A stretch of DNA of 64,000 bases from Pseudomonas entomophila (GCF_029478665.1 NZ_JARPQB010000005.1:1-64000); one strand, 5' to 3'. Positions 33,252 to 42,293 are shown, counted from the first letter of the stretch. Program-made: numbers and translations. The notes: generated by a model from the letters alone, not told the origin.

Positions 33252-34157
33252 ATGCAACTCCCGGACATGAACCTGCTCGTCGCCCTCGATGCCCTGCTCG
33301 ATGAGGGCAGCGTGGTCGGCGCCGCCCAGCGCATGAACCTGAGCCCGGCGGCCATGAGCCGCACGCTGGGGCGTATCCGCGAGGCCATGGGCGACCCGAT
33401 CCTGGTGCGTGCCGGCCGGGGCCTGGTGCCGACGCCCCGGGCGCTGGCCCTGCGCGACCAGGTGCGGGCGCTGGTGGAGCAGGCCGGGCTGGTATTCCGC
33501 AGTGGCGATGAGGTCGACCTGCCCAACCTTGATCGCGCTTTCAACATCCGCACCAATGACCTGTTCATCGCCCTCTACGGCGCCCGCCTGCTGCACATGA
33601 TGCTCGCTCAGGCGCCGAACACCGTGCTGCGCTTCGTCCCCGAGCACCAGGGTGACGACGACCTGGTATTGCGCCATGGGCAGATCGACCTGGTGGTCAG
33701 CTCGAGCATCGAGCTGGGGCCGGAGATCAAGGTGCAGAGCCTGTTCGATACCTGGTTCGTCGGGCTGGCGCGGGCGGACCACCCGATCTTCGACGATGCG
33801 ATCACCCCGGAGCGTTTTGCCCTGTACCCGCAGATCAGCGTATCGCGGCGCGGGCGGGCCAATGGGCCGATCGATGTGGAACTGGGCAGCCATGGCGTGC
33901 AGCGGCGGGTGGCGCTGATCACGCCGAGTTTCCATTCGGCGATGTTTTCGCTGCCCGAATCGGATTTGATCCTGCCGATGCCGGCGAACATCCTGGGCAG
34001 CGTGAAGAAGTTCGGCCTGCCGCTGCGTTCGTTCGAAATTCCGGTGCCGTTGGAGAGGGTGCGGGTGATGCAGGCCTGGCACCCGCGTTTCGACAACGAC
34101 CCGGCGCATCGCTGGTTGCGCCAGACCATGCGCGCCTGCTGCGCGGGTGAGCCTTGA
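33252..34157 (+). CDS. LysR-family regulator of the MFS efflux operon
   Basis: A 301-residue LysR protein. The DNA-binding domain reads MNLLVALDALLDEGSVVGAA and continues RMNLSPAAMSRTLGRIREAM. The effector domain has the FNIRTNDLFIALYGARLL segment of the NodD/PcpR-like branch. Palindromes with the same sequence lie upstream of this gene and upstream of the following MFS gene, so control of both is likely. Confidence 0.88.
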   Translation: MQLPDMNLLVALDALLDEGSVVGAAQRMNLSPAAMSRTLGRIREAMGDPILVRAGRGLVPTPRALALRDQVRALVEQAGLVFRSGDEVDLPNLDRAFNIRTNDLFIALYGARLLHMMLAQAPNTVLRFVPEHQGDDDLVLRHGQIDLVVSSSIELGPEIKVQSLFDTWFVGLARADHPIFDDAITPERFALYPQISVSRRGRANGPIDVELGSHGVQRRVALITPSFHSAMFSLPESDLILPMPANILGSVKKFGLPLRSFEIPVPLERVRVMQAWHPRFDNDPAHRWLRQTMRACCAGEP

Positions 34158-34193
34158 GCATCACTTGAGACGTGCAGGGCCCTGTAGGAGCGG

Positions 34194-34297
34194 CTTTAGC
34201 CGCGAAAGGGCTGCATAGCAGCCCCAGGATTCAGCGTTGATGCAACGATCGCCGGGGCCGCGATGCGGCCCTTTCGCGGCACAAGGCCGCTCCTACA
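34194..34297 (+). repeat. REP pair between LysR and MFS genes
   Basis: GTAGGAGCGGCTTTAGCCGC then GAAAGGGCTGC at the left; GCGGCCCTTTCGCGGCACAA then GGCCGCTCCTAC at the right. It separates the LysR gene from the promoter region of the MFS gene. Confidence 0.85.
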
Positions 34298-34315
34298 GGG
34301 ATCGAGCCCTGCCGA

Positions 34316-34330
34316 TTGCGTCTGACGCAA
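34316..34330 (+). promoter_or_regulatory. LysR-type operator candidate, copy 2
   Basis: TTGCGTCTGACGCAA, differing by one base from the copy at 33186. It lies 90 bp before the MFS start codon, between the REP pair and the gene. Confidence 0.5.
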
Positions 34331-34419
34331 CATAAACCTTCCAACAAGTCAGTTTTCGTCAGCATTCGACCTTCTTAGACTTCTCCCAGCCCTGAATTTG
34401 TTGCTGGAGATGTCTATCC

Positions 34420-35961
34420 ATGAGTTCCCTGACCGCGCCTTCCGCCGCACTGGCCGCCGCCCCCGCGCCGGCCGCCCCTGCGCAGACGGCGTTCGGCCTG
34501 CGGGTGGTGGTGGGGCTGTTCGGCGTGTTGCTGGCGGTGCTGTGCGCCGGGCTCAACGAGGCGGTGACCAAGATTTCCCTGGGCGACATCCGCGGCGCCA
34601 TGGGCATCGGCGCCGACGAGGGGGCCTGGCTGCTGGCGGTGTACAGTGCCGCCTCGGTTTCGGCCATGGCCTTCGCGCCCTGGCTGGCCACCACCTTCTC
34701 GCTACGCCGCTTCACCATGAGCGCCGTCGGCCTGTTCGCCGTGCTGGGCCTGCTCCAGCCCTTCGCCCCCGACCTGCACAGCCTGATGCTGCTGCGCGTG
34801 CTGCAAGGTTTCGCCTCGGGCGCCTTGCCGCCGATGCTGATGAGCGTGGCGCTGCGTTTCCTGCCGCCGGGCATCAAGGTCTATGGCCTGGCCTGCTATG
34901 CCCTGACCGCCACCTTCGGGCCCAACCTCGGCACGCCGCTGGCGGGCCTTTGGACCGAGTACGTCGGCTGGCAGTGGGCGTTCTGGCAGATCATCCTGCC
35001 GTCGCTGCTGGCGATCTTCTGCGTCGGCTGGGGCCTGCCCCAGGACCCGCTGCGCCTGGAGCGCTTCCAGCAGTTCGACTGGCGCGGGGTGCTGCTTGGC
35101 CTGCCGGCGATCAGCGGCATCGTCCTCGGGTTGTCGCTGGGTGACCGCTGGGGCTGGTTCGACTCGTCGTTGATCTGCTGGCTGCTCGGCGGCGGCCTGC
35201 TGCTGCTGGTGTTGTTCCTGTACAACGAATGGTCCGAGCCGCTGCCGTTCTTCCAGTTGCGCATGCTGACCCGGCGCAATTTGAGCTTCGCCTTGCTGAC
35301 CCTGGCCGGCGTGCTGATCGTGCTGTCGGGCGTGGGCAGTATCCCGTCGGCGTACCTGGCGCAGATCCAGGGTTACCGCCCGGCGCAGACCAGCCCGCTG
35401 ATGCTGCTGGTGGCCATGCCGCAACTGATCGCCCTGCCGTTGACTGCGGCGCTGTGCAACATCCGCGCGGTGGACTGCCGCTGGGTGCTGGCCACCGGCC
35501 TGGCAATGCTGGCGGCCTCGTGCGTGGGCAGCAGCCTGCTGACCTCGCAGTGGATTCGTGGCGACTTCTACCCGTTCTACCTGCTGCAGGTGTTCGGCCA
35601 GCCGATGGCGGTGCTGCCGCTGCTGATGCTCTCCACCAACGGCATGACCCCGCAGGAAGGCCCGTTCGCCTCCGCCTGGTTCAACACGGTCAAGGGCCTG
35701 TCGGCGGTGATCGCTGGCGGCCTGCTCGATGCCTTGGGCACCGTGCGCCGGCATTTCCATTCCAACCACCTGGTCGACAGCCTGGGCAACGCGCCCCTGG
35801 TCGACGACAGCGCCGCTGGCCTGGCCAGGCGCATCCATGAACAGGCCCTGGTGCTGACCTCGGCCGACCTGTACCTGGTGATGGCGTGCTTCGCCATCGC
35901 CCTGATCTGCCTGATCCCCTTCGTGCCTACCCGGATCTACCCACCGCGCGCGGTGGCCTGA
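34420..35961 (+). CDS. MFS multidrug transporter (DHA2/EmrB type)
   Basis: A 513-residue inner-membrane protein with 14 predicted helices, including the LNEAVTKISLGDIRGAMGIG start region, DEGAWLLAVYSAAS, and GPNLGTPLAGLWTEYVGWQW (motif C-like). GGAGA lies 10 bases before the ATG. It should be energised by the proton gradient and work with the adaptor and channel encoded next to export toxic compounds. Confidence 0.9.
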   Translation: MSSLTAPSAALAAAPAPAAPAQTAFGLRVVVGLFGVLLAVLCAGLNEAVTKISLGDIRGAMGIGADEGAWLLAVYSAASVSAMAFAPWLATTFSLRRFTMSAVGLFAVLGLLQPFAPDLHSLMLLRVLQGFASGALPPMLMSVALRFLPPGIKVYGLACYALTATFGPNLGTPLAGLWTEYVGWQWAFWQIILPSLLAIFCVGWGLPQDPLRLERFQQFDWRGVLLGLPAISGIVLGLSLGDRWGWFDSSLICWLLGGGLLLLVLFLYNEWSEPLPFFQLRMLTRRNLSFALLTLAGVLIVLSGVGSIPSAYLAQIQGYRPAQTSPLMLLVAMPQLIALPLTAALCNIRAVDCRWVLATGLAMLAASCVGSSLLTSQWIRGDFYPFYLLQVFGQPMAVLPLLMLSTNGMTPQEGPFASAWFNTVKGLSAVIAGGLLDALGTVRRHFHSNHLVDSLGNAPLVDDSAAGLARRIHEQALVLTSADLYLVMACFAIALICLIPFVPTRIYPPRAVA

Positions 35962-35965
35962 GCCC

Positions 35966-37051
35966 GTGGCTGAATTCGAGAAACCGAAAATGACCAACAA
36001 GCGCAAGACACTCCTCATTGGCTCGGTGCTCGCCGTCGCCGTGCTGGCCGCCACCCTCGGGCCCTGGCTGTTCGGCAGCGATCATCGGCAAAGCACCAAC
36101 GATGCCTACGTGACCGCCGACTACACCGTGGTCGCGCCCAAGGTGGCCGGCTTCGTCAAGGACGTGCTGGTGGAGGACAACCAGCAGGTCAAGGCCGGCC
36201 AATTGCTGGCGACCATCGATGCGCGCGACTACCAGGCCGCCCTCGACGCCGCCCAGGCCCAGTTGCTGGTGGCCAAGGCCCAGAGCCTGGATGCCCGCGC
36301 CACCCTCGAGCGCCAGGCCGCGCTGATCGCCCAGGCCGAGGCCGCGGTGAAGGCGGCCCAGGCCGAGGCGGCCTTTGCCGATCACGAAGTGACCCGCTAC
36401 GGCCGCCTGGCCGAGCAGGGCGCCGGCACCGTGCAGAACGCCCAGCAGGCGCGCAGCCGGGTCGACCAGGCCCGCGCGCGCCTGGCCAACACCCAGGCGG
36501 CGCTGGTGGCCACGCGCAAGCAGGTGGACATCCTCCAGGCCCAGGTGGCCAGCGCCGACGGGCAATTGAAGCGAGCCGAGGCGGGGTTGGAAAAAGCCCA
36601 GCTGGACCTGTCCTACACCCGCATCACCGCACCGGTGGACGGCATGGTCGGCGAGCGCGCCTTGCGCGTCGGTGCCTACGTCAATCCAGGGGCGCGCCTG
36701 CTGTCGGTGGTGCCGCTGGCCCATGCCTATATCGTCGGCAACTTCCAGGAAACCCAGCTGACCCATGTGCAGCCGGGCCAGCCGGTGAGCATCACGGTCG
36801 ATACCTTCTCCGGCGAGAAGCTCCAGGGGCATGTCGAGAGCATCGCCCCAGCCACCGGCGTGACCTTCGCAGCAGTGAAGCCGGACAATGCCACTGGCAA
36901 CTTCACCAAGGTGGTGCAGCGCATTCCGGTGAAGATCGTCTTCGATGATGGTCAGCCGCTGCTCGAACGCCTGCGCGTGGGCATGTCGGTGGAGGCAACC
37001 ATCGATACCCAGGGCGACAGACTGGCGGGCAAAGAGGTGACCGTGCGATGA
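35966..37051 (+). CDS. EmrA/HlyD-type adaptor
   Basis: A membrane-fusion protein of 361 residues from GTG 35966, or 353 from ATG 35990, which is about equally plausible. The N-terminal anchor (about 14-35) is followed by STNDAYVTADYTVVAPKVAG, a long alanine-rich coiled coil (about 85-200), LSYTRITAPVDGMVGERALR and GNFQETQL. It partners the EmrB-type pump. Its end overlaps the first possible ATG of the channel gene (ATGA at 37048). Confidence 0.9.
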   Translation: MAEFEKPKMTNKRKTLLIGSVLAVAVLAATLGPWLFGSDHRQSTNDAYVTADYTVVAPKVAGFVKDVLVEDNQQVKAGQLLATIDARDYQAALDAAQAQLLVAKAQSLDARATLERQAALIAQAEAAVKAAQAEAAFADHEVTRYGRLAEQGAGTVQNAQQARSRVDQARARLANTQAALVATRKQVDILQAQVASADGQLKRAEAGLEKAQLDLSYTRITAPVDGMVGERALRVGAYVNPGARLLSVVPLAHAYIVGNFQETQLTHVQPGQPVSITVDTFSGEKLQGHVESIAPATGVTFAAVKPDNATGNFTKVVQRIPVKIVFDDGQPLLERLRVGMSVEATIDTQGDRLAGKEVTVR

Positions 37052-37093
37052 ATGGCCAACTTGTTGGAGTGTTTGAACATCTTCAGGCCGTCG

Positions 37094-37196
37094 GGGCTGC
37101 CGTGCAGCCCTTTCGCGGCACAAGGCCGCTCCTACAGAGGATCGCGGTCGCCTGTAGGAGCGGTCTTGTGCCGCGAAAGGGGCGCGTAGCGGCCCC
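37094..37196 (+). repeat. REP pair inside the 5' end of the channel gene
   Basis: CAGCCCTTTCGCGGCACAAG then GCCGCTCCTAC; inverse GTAGGAGCGGTCTTGTGCCG then CGAAAGGGGCG. It lies between the ATG that overlaps the adaptor gene and the lipobox of the channel protein. The right-hand unit carries an in-frame GTG at 37168. Confidence 0.88.
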
Positions 37197-38625
37197 GGCC
37201 TTACACCTGAGCCCCCTGTTGCTGGCCGTGCTGCTGGCGGGCTGCACCCTCGGGCCGGACTTCCAGCGCCCGGACAGCGAGGCGCCGAAGGACTGGGCCG
37301 CGCTGCAAGGCGAGGCGGCGGCCAGCCAGCCCACGGCCGAGCCCCTGGAGCTACGCTGGTGGGACAGTTTTCACGACCCACGGTTGAGCGCATTGATCCA
37401 GAAGGTCACCGAGCGCAACCTCGACCTGCGAATGGCCAGCGCGCGCCTGCTGCAGAGCCGCGCCCTGCGCAGCACCGTGGCCGCCGACGAGGCGCCATCA
37501 GTGGATGTGAACGCCGGCTACAGCCGTGCGCGCAACAGCGCCGAAGGGTTGAACGACCCGTCCGGCAAGGCGGGCAAGTCGGCGTACAACCTGTGGCAGG
37601 GTGACCTGGTGGCCGGCTGGGAGCTGGACCTGTGGGGGCGCGTGCGCCGTCAGGTCGAAGCCGCCGACGCCACCGTCGAGGTTGCCGAGAACGACCGTCG
37701 TGGTGTGCTGCTGGCGTTGCTGTCGGAAACGGCAGGCAACTACATCCAGCTGCGTGCGGTGCAGCACACGCTGGAAGTGACCCAGGACAACCTCAAGGTC
37801 GCGCGACATAGCCTGAAGCTCTCCGAGGACCGTCAGGCAGAAGGTGTCGCCACCCGCCTCGATGTGGCCCAGGCCAGCGCCCAGGTGGCCTCGATCGAGT
37901 CGCGCCTGCCAACGCTCGAAGCTCGCCGCGACGACCTGATCAATGCGTTGAGCTTGCTGGCCGCCGAACCGCCGCGCAGCTTGCAGGGTGAGTTGCTGCC
38001 GACAGGCGAGTTGCCTGCGCCTCAGCAGCGGTTCGCCATTGGCCTGCCCTCGGAACTGGCCGAGCGCCGGCCGGATATCCGCCAGGCCGAGGCGCGGTTG
38101 CACGCGACCACGGCCAGCATTGGCGTGGCCAAGGCGGATTTCTACCCGAGCATCCGGTTGTCCGGCAGCGTTGGTTTCCAGGCCATGCAGTTGTCCGATT
38201 TCGGCGCCTGGGACTCGCGAAGGTTCGCCTTCGGGCCGCAGCTGTCGTTGCCGATCTTCGAAGGTGGGCGGCTCAAGGGCACGCTGGAGCTGCGCGAGGC
38301 GCAACAGCAGGAGGCCGCGCTGAACTACCGCAAAGTGGTGTTGGGGGCCTGGCATGAGATCGACGATGTGCTGCGGCTGTACAACGCCAGTCAGTTGCGT
38401 CGCGATCACCTGGCCGAGGCGGTGCGGCAGAACCGCATTGCGCTGGAGACCGCGCAGCGCCAGTACGTGGAAGGGGCGGTGGACTTTCTCAACGTGCTGA
38501 CGGTGCAGTCGGCGCTGCTGGCCAGCGAGGAGCAGTGGATCGACAGCTCGGCGGCGGTGTCGCAGGCGTTGGTGGGGCTTTACAAGGCGCTGGGTGGCGG
38601 CTGGCAGGCCTTCGACCAGGTTTGA
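37168..38625 (+). CDS. Outer-membrane efflux lipoprotein (NodT type) with REP-derived start
   Basis: From GTG 37168 the protein has 485 residues. It begins MPRKGRVAAPALHLSPLLLA and continues to the lipobox LLAGC, a normal lipoprotein signal. AGGAG at 37156-37160, inside the REP, is 7 bases before this GTG. The frame is also open from ATG 37048, which would give a 40-residue extension translated from REP DNA. The mature part has WWDSFHDPRLSALIQKV, two OEP repeats and GLPSELAERRPDIRQAEARL. It completes the MFS efflux complex. The start choice is inference from the ribosome-binding site and signal peptide. Confidence 0.85.
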   Translation: MPRKGRVAAPALHLSPLLLAVLLAGCTLGPDFQRPDSEAPKDWAALQGEAAASQPTAEPLELRWWDSFHDPRLSALIQKVTERNLDLRMASARLLQSRALRSTVAADEAPSVDVNAGYSRARNSAEGLNDPSGKAGKSAYNLWQGDLVAGWELDLWGRVRRQVEAADATVEVAENDRRGVLLALLSETAGNYIQLRAVQHTLEVTQDNLKVARHSLKLSEDRQAEGVATRLDVAQASAQVASIESRLPTLEARRDDLINALSLLAAEPPRSLQGELLPTGELPAPQQRFAIGLPSELAERRPDIRQAEARLHATTASIGVAKADFYPSIRLSGSVGFQAMQLSDFGAWDSRRFAFGPQLSLPIFEGGRLKGTLELREAQQQEAALNYRKVVLGAWHEIDDVLRLYNASQLRRDHLAEAVRQNRIALETAQRQYVEGAVDFLNVLTVQSALLASEEQWIDSSAAVSQALVGLYKALGGGWQAFDQV

Positions 38626-38645
38626 GCCGGCTTGATGCGACCTCT

Positions 38646-38729
38646 GTAGGAGCGGCTTCAGCCGCGATCACCCGCGAAGCGGGTGCCAGCCACCGTGCTG
38701 CCCTCATCGCGGCTGAAGCCGCTCCTACA
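38646..38729 (+). repeat. REP pair between convergent genes
   Basis: GTAGGAGCGGCTTCAGCCGC and GCGGCTGAAGCCGCTCCTAC, inverted, with CACCCGCGAAGCGGGTG between. It lies between the channel gene and the SDR gene. Confidence 0.85.
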
Positions 38730-38731
38730 GA

Positions 38732-39544
38732 TTACAACGGCCGCAACAATCCGAAGCGCTTGCGCAGTACCCAGTCCAGCAGGCGCTGCGGCAACAGCCG
38801 GGCCATCAACGGCAACGCCGTGCTGCCATTGCCCAACCGCACCAAAGCGGGCGTCGGCGACTTGCGCGTCGCCGCCAGCAACCCTTGGGCAAACGCTGCC
38901 GCTGGCGTCGGCCGATCCTGCGACGCCCGGGCCCGCGCCTGCACCTGCTCACGCAAAGGCCACCACGGCGAGTCGGTCGCCAACACCTGCTCGGCCTGCT
39001 GCTGTGCATTGCTGGCGAACTGCGAGGCAATCGCGCCAGGTTGCACTTCCATCACCCGGATGCCAAACGGCGACAGCTCCAGGCGCAGGGCGTCGCTCAG
39101 CCCGTGCACGGCGGCTTTCGAGGCGCAGTAGGCGCCGGCGAACGGTGTCACCAGCACACCGGAGACACTGCCGATGTTCACCACCAGCCCACGGGCGCGG
39201 CGCAGCAGCGGGAACAGCGCGCGGGTTACGCCGACCAGGGCAAAGACGTTGGTCTCGAATTGCTGGCGCATGGCTTCGACACCGCCGTCGAGCAATGGGC
39301 CCATGGCGCCGTAGCCGGCGTTGTTGATCAGGATGTCGAGGTCTTGCAGTTCCTCGGCCAGGCGGGCCAGGGCGTCGGCGTCGTTCACGTCCAGTTGCCG
39401 GGCATTGAAACCGGCGGCGGCCAGTTGTTCGACATCCTGGGCTTTGCGGGCGGTGGCCCAGACTTCATGGCCGGCATCGCGGAAGGCGTCGGCCAGGGCG
39501 CGGCCGATGCCGCTGGAACAACCGGTGATCAGGACGGTGGGCAT
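38732..39544 (-). CDS. Short-chain dehydrogenase/reductase
   Basis: A 270-residue classical SDR. The cofactor motif is TGCSSGIGRA at residues 7-16. NNAGYG follows, then a catalytic Ser in NIGSVSG and YCASKAA with the active Tyr and Lys. The substrate is unknown. It is convergent with the efflux operon. Confidence 0.9.
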   Translation of the reverse strand: MPTVLITGCSSGIGRALADAFRDAGHEVWATARKAQDVEQLAAAGFNARQLDVNDADALARLAEELQDLDILINNAGYGAMGPLLDGGVEAMRQQFETNVFALVGVTRALFPLLRRARGLVVNIGSVSGVLVTPFAGAYCASKAAVHGLSDALRLELSPFGIRVMEVQPGAIASQFASNAQQQAEQVLATDSPWWPLREQVQARARASQDRPTPAAAFAQGLLAATRKSPTPALVRLGNGSTALPLMARLLPQRLLDWVLRKRFGLLRPL

Positions 39545-39578
39545 GCAGGGGACCTGTGATCAGAAATGGAAGGGCTCT

Positions 39579-39651
39579 ACCGGCCTCTTCGCCGGCAAGC
39601 CGGCTTCTACAGGGGAATGTAGGAGCCGGCTTGCCGGCGAAGAGGCCGGTA
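39579..39651 (+). repeat. REP pair upstream of the SDR gene
   Basis: CGGCCTCTTCGCCGGCAAGC then CGGCTTCTAC; inverse GTAGGAGCCGGCTTGCCGGC then GAAGAGGCCG. Nearly perfect over about 30 bp per arm. Confidence 0.85.
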
Positions 39652-39662
39652 CAGACAAGCAA

Positions 39663-40127
39663 TCAATTGGCGAATGTACCTTGCAGGTGCTCGGCACGGA
39701 ACTCCAGGTTCTGCGGCCGATAGCCCGAACGCAGCGGTGGCAGTGGCAGGCAGTCGCGCCACTCGCCGCCCGGCTGCAAGTCACCAGGCCCACGATAACG
39801 TGGGGCGCTGTAGGCGTTCTCGGCCAGGTTCACGGTGTCGCCCGGCGCGTAGGCGCCGACGCGCCAGCGCAGTTCGGTGAGCGGGGCCTGGTTGCCGTTC
39901 TTCATGTGCACTTGCAAGGCGCGGTCGGCGGGGCACTGGTCGGGGGCGTAGCTGAGGCGAATGTCCAGGCGGGCCAGTTGCGAGGCCTCGCGGGTGTCCT
40001 GCCAGGCTACCCCCAGGGCCACCAGGCCCAGACCGCATACGGCCGCCATGGAGATGGCCAGGGCCTTGGACGGGTAGCGCAACAGCAGGACCAGCCAGGT
40101 GAGGACGAGCAGGGCGCCAATGATCAT
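39663..40127 (-). CDS. Conserved hypothetical membrane-anchored protein
   Basis: A 154-residue protein from ATG 40127 (166 from ATG 40163, less hydrophobic start). Two N-terminal helices (IIGALLVLTWLVLLL and ISMAAVCGLGLVALGVAW) are followed by a periplasmic domain with LRWRVGAYAPGDTVNLAEN and LPPLRSGYRPQNLEF. Proteins of this kind in Pseudomonas have been labelled multidrug transporter, which the sequence does not support. Function unknown. Confidence 0.7.
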   Translation of the reverse strand: MIIGALLVLTWLVLLLRYPSKALAISMAAVCGLGLVALGVAWQDTREASQLARLDIRLSYAPDQCPADRALQVHMKNGNQAPLTELRWRVGAYAPGDTVNLAENAYSAPRYRGPGDLQPGGEWRDCLPLPPLRSGYRPQNLEFRAEHLQGTFAN

Positions 40128-40183
40128 GGTAATGCGAGCCTTGGTTTCACACGATCTGCTCATCGTAGCCGCAAACCGCTCCC

Positions 40184-40209
40184 TGTAGGAGCCAGCTTGC
40201 TGGCGAACG
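40184..40209 (+). repeat. Single REP
   Basis: GTAGGAGCCAGCTTGCTGGC without an inverted partner nearby. Confidence 0.7.
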
Positions 40210-40330
40210 GGGCCATCGCCAAACATCTTGTCGCCGGCCGACCTGTCATTTTTGTCAGTTGTGGAGAGTGTCAGCGGGTCTTAAAGTCTGGACGTGGTTA
40301 CTTACTAAAACTGCGAAGAGGATCAAGGAT

Positions 40331-40729
40331 ATGAGCGCGACTTCCCCAACTGTATCGGCCAGCCAAAGAAAAGCCGGCTATTTCAAAGTCAAAATTCGTG
40401 AGAGTGGTGAAAGTAATCCGGCGTATGAGTTCTCGTCGAATTGGGGGTATATCAGGGATGAGGGGGAGTTTCAGTTCATCCAGGTGGAAGGTGACGGTTG
40501 GGACTTCCGCTTTCGCGTAAGTTCAAAAGCCTCAGGGGGTGCTAATGAGGTAAAAGATAGTGAGCTCCGGGGTAAAGTCACTGGGCAAGGAACAGGCGGA
40601 TCTGTCTCAGGCTTTTACTATGGCGAGGAATATGCCGAATGTAGCAGTTACCTCTGCCAACATATCAAGTCAGGGGGTAAAGAGTGGGTGGTCGAAGGTG
40701 ATTTCAATTTTGGTAAAGAACCTGAGTGA
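40331..40729 (+). CDS. Hypothetical protein, AT-richer than its surroundings
   Basis: A 132-residue protein from ATG 40331; the frame is open from 40259 but AAGGAT precedes this ATG. It starts MSATSPTVSASQRKAGYFKV and is rich in short beta-like runs, Gly, Ser and Tyr (GWDFRFRVSS, VSGFYYGEEYAECSSYLCQH). No signal peptide or known domain is recognised. Composition differs from both neighbours, which suggests recent gain. A hairpin lies downstream. Confidence 0.6.
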   Translation: MSATSPTVSASQRKAGYFKVKIRESGESNPAYEFSSNWGYIRDEGEFQFIQVEGDGWDFRFRVSSKASGGANEVKDSELRGKVTGQGTGGSVSGFYYGEEYAECSSYLCQHIKSGGKEWVVEGDFNFGKEPE

Positions 40730-40770
40730 TCAAGGTTTAACCGATAGTTGTCCCGCAAAATGGTAGGAAG

Positions 40771-40820
40771 GGCAGGTTCGCTATACGTATGTCTTCCCAT
40801 GAACATATAGCGAACCCGCC
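40771..40820 (+). terminator. Hairpin between convergent genes
   Basis: GGTTCGCTATA (40775) pairs with TATAGCGAACC (ending 40816) with an inner ACGTATGT/GAACAT part. It lies between the hypothetical gene and the end of algA and could terminate both. There is no T-run. Confidence 0.5.
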
Positions 40821-40838
40821 ACTGACCTGTAGTGTTGG

Positions 40839-42293
40839 TTACTGCGCGATGGTCTTCATCGAAACCCCACGCTCAACCGGCGTCGAGGTACGCCCATACA
40901 CATCCTCGAAGCGCTCGATATCATCCTCGCCCAGGTAGCTCCCGGACTGCACCTCAATGATCTCCAGCGGGATCTTGCCCGGGTTGCGCAGGCGGTGCAC
41001 CGAGGCGATCGGGATGTAGGTGGACTGGTTCTCGGTGAGCAGGAACACGTTCTCGTCACAGGTCACCTCGGCGGTGCCGGACACCACGATCCAGTGCTCG
41101 GCACGGTGGTGGTGCATCTGCAGCGACAGGCTGGCGCCCGGCTTGACGGTGATGTGCTTGACCTGGAAGCGCCCACCCATGTCCACCGAGTCGTACGAGC
41201 CCCAAGGGCGGTACACCTCCAGGTGGTTCTGGGTTTCCGTGCGGCCCTGGGCGTCGAGGGTGCTGACCAGTTGCTTGACCCCCTGAACCTTGTCTTTGTG
41301 GGCGATCATCATGGCGTCCTTGGTCTCGACCACCACGATGTTCTCCAAACCGATCACCGACACCAGCTTGCCGTTGCCGTGGATCATGCAGTTGCGGCTG
41401 TCCTGCACCACCACGTCGCCCTTGGTGACGTTGCCGTTGTCATCTTTCTCGTGCACGTCCCACAGCGACGACCAGCAACCCACGTCGCTCCAGCCGGCGG
41501 ACAGCGGCACCACGCAGGCGCGCTGGGTCTTCTCCATCACCGCGTAGTCGATGGAGTTGTCCGGGCAGCAGGCGAAGGTGGCTTCGTCGATGCTCAGCAC
41601 GTCGCCGGCCTCGTCGCTGCGCTCCAGGGCCAGCAGGCAGGTGTCGTAGATGTCCGGGTCGTGCTTCTTCAGCTCTTCGAGGAAGCGGCTGGCGCGGAAC
41701 AGGAACATGCCGCTGTTCCAGAAGTAGCCTCCGGCGTGGACGAACTCGTTGGCGCGCTTCTCGTCGGGCTTCTCGACGAACTGCGCGACCCGCGCCACGC
41801 CCTCGGGCAGCAGCGCGTCCTGGCTGGAGCGGATGTAGCCGTAGCCGGTCTCGGGCTTGGTCGCCGGCACGCCGAACAGCACCATCTCGCCACGTTCGGC
41901 GGCCACGGTGGCCAGGGCCAGGGCGCGTTGCAGGGCCTTCTGGTCCTCGATCACGTGGTCGGCCGGCAGCACCAGCATCAGTTCATCACGGCCTTCGTTG
42001 ACCAGTTTCATCGCGGTCATGGCCACCGCCGGCGCGGTGTTGCGGCCGAACGGCTCCATGAGGATCGCCTGGGTTTCCAGCTTCAGCGCGTTCAGCTGCT
42101 CCTGGACGATGAACTTGTGGTCCTTGTTGCAGACCACGATGGGGGTGTCCATGCCTTCGAACACCAGGCGCTCGATGGTCTGCTGGAACAGCGTGTGCTC
42201 GCCGGTCAGGGCCAGGAACTGCTTGGGGAACTGCTTGCGCGACAGCGGCCACAGACGGGAACCGCTACCACCAGAAAGAATTACCGGGATCAT
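40839..42293 (-). CDS. algA: AlgA, mannose-6-phosphate isomerase / GDP-mannose pyrophosphorylase
   Basis: A 484-residue bifunctional enzyme that makes mannose-6-phosphate from fructose-6-phosphate and GDP-mannose from mannose-1-phosphate. The N-terminal nucleotidyltransferase has ILSGGSGSRLWPLSRKQFPK; the C-terminal type II isomerase is a cupin with GASLSLQMHHHRAEHW and its metal-binding His residues. Last gene of the alginate operon, as in other pseudomonads; 34 bp from algF. Confidence 0.96.
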   Translation of the reverse strand: MIPVILSGGSGSRLWPLSRKQFPKQFLALTGEHTLFQQTIERLVFEGMDTPIVVCNKDHKFIVQEQLNALKLETQAILMEPFGRNTAPAVAMTAMKLVNEGRDELMLVLPADHVIEDQKALQRALALATVAAERGEMVLFGVPATKPETGYGYIRSSQDALLPEGVARVAQFVEKPDEKRANEFVHAGGYFWNSGMFLFRASRFLEELKKHDPDIYDTCLLALERSDEAGDVLSIDEATFACCPDNSIDYAVMEKTQRACVVPLSAGWSDVGCWSSLWDVHEKDDNGNVTKGDVVVQDSRNCMIHGNGKLVSVIGLENIVVVETKDAMMIAHKDKVQGVKQLVSTLDAQGRTETQNHLEVYRPWGSYDSVDMGGRFQVKHITVKPGASLSLQMHHHRAEHWIVVSGTAEVTCDENVFLLTENQSTYIPIASVHRLRNPGKIPLEIIEVQSGSYLGEDDIERFEDVYGRTSTPVERGVSMKTIAQ

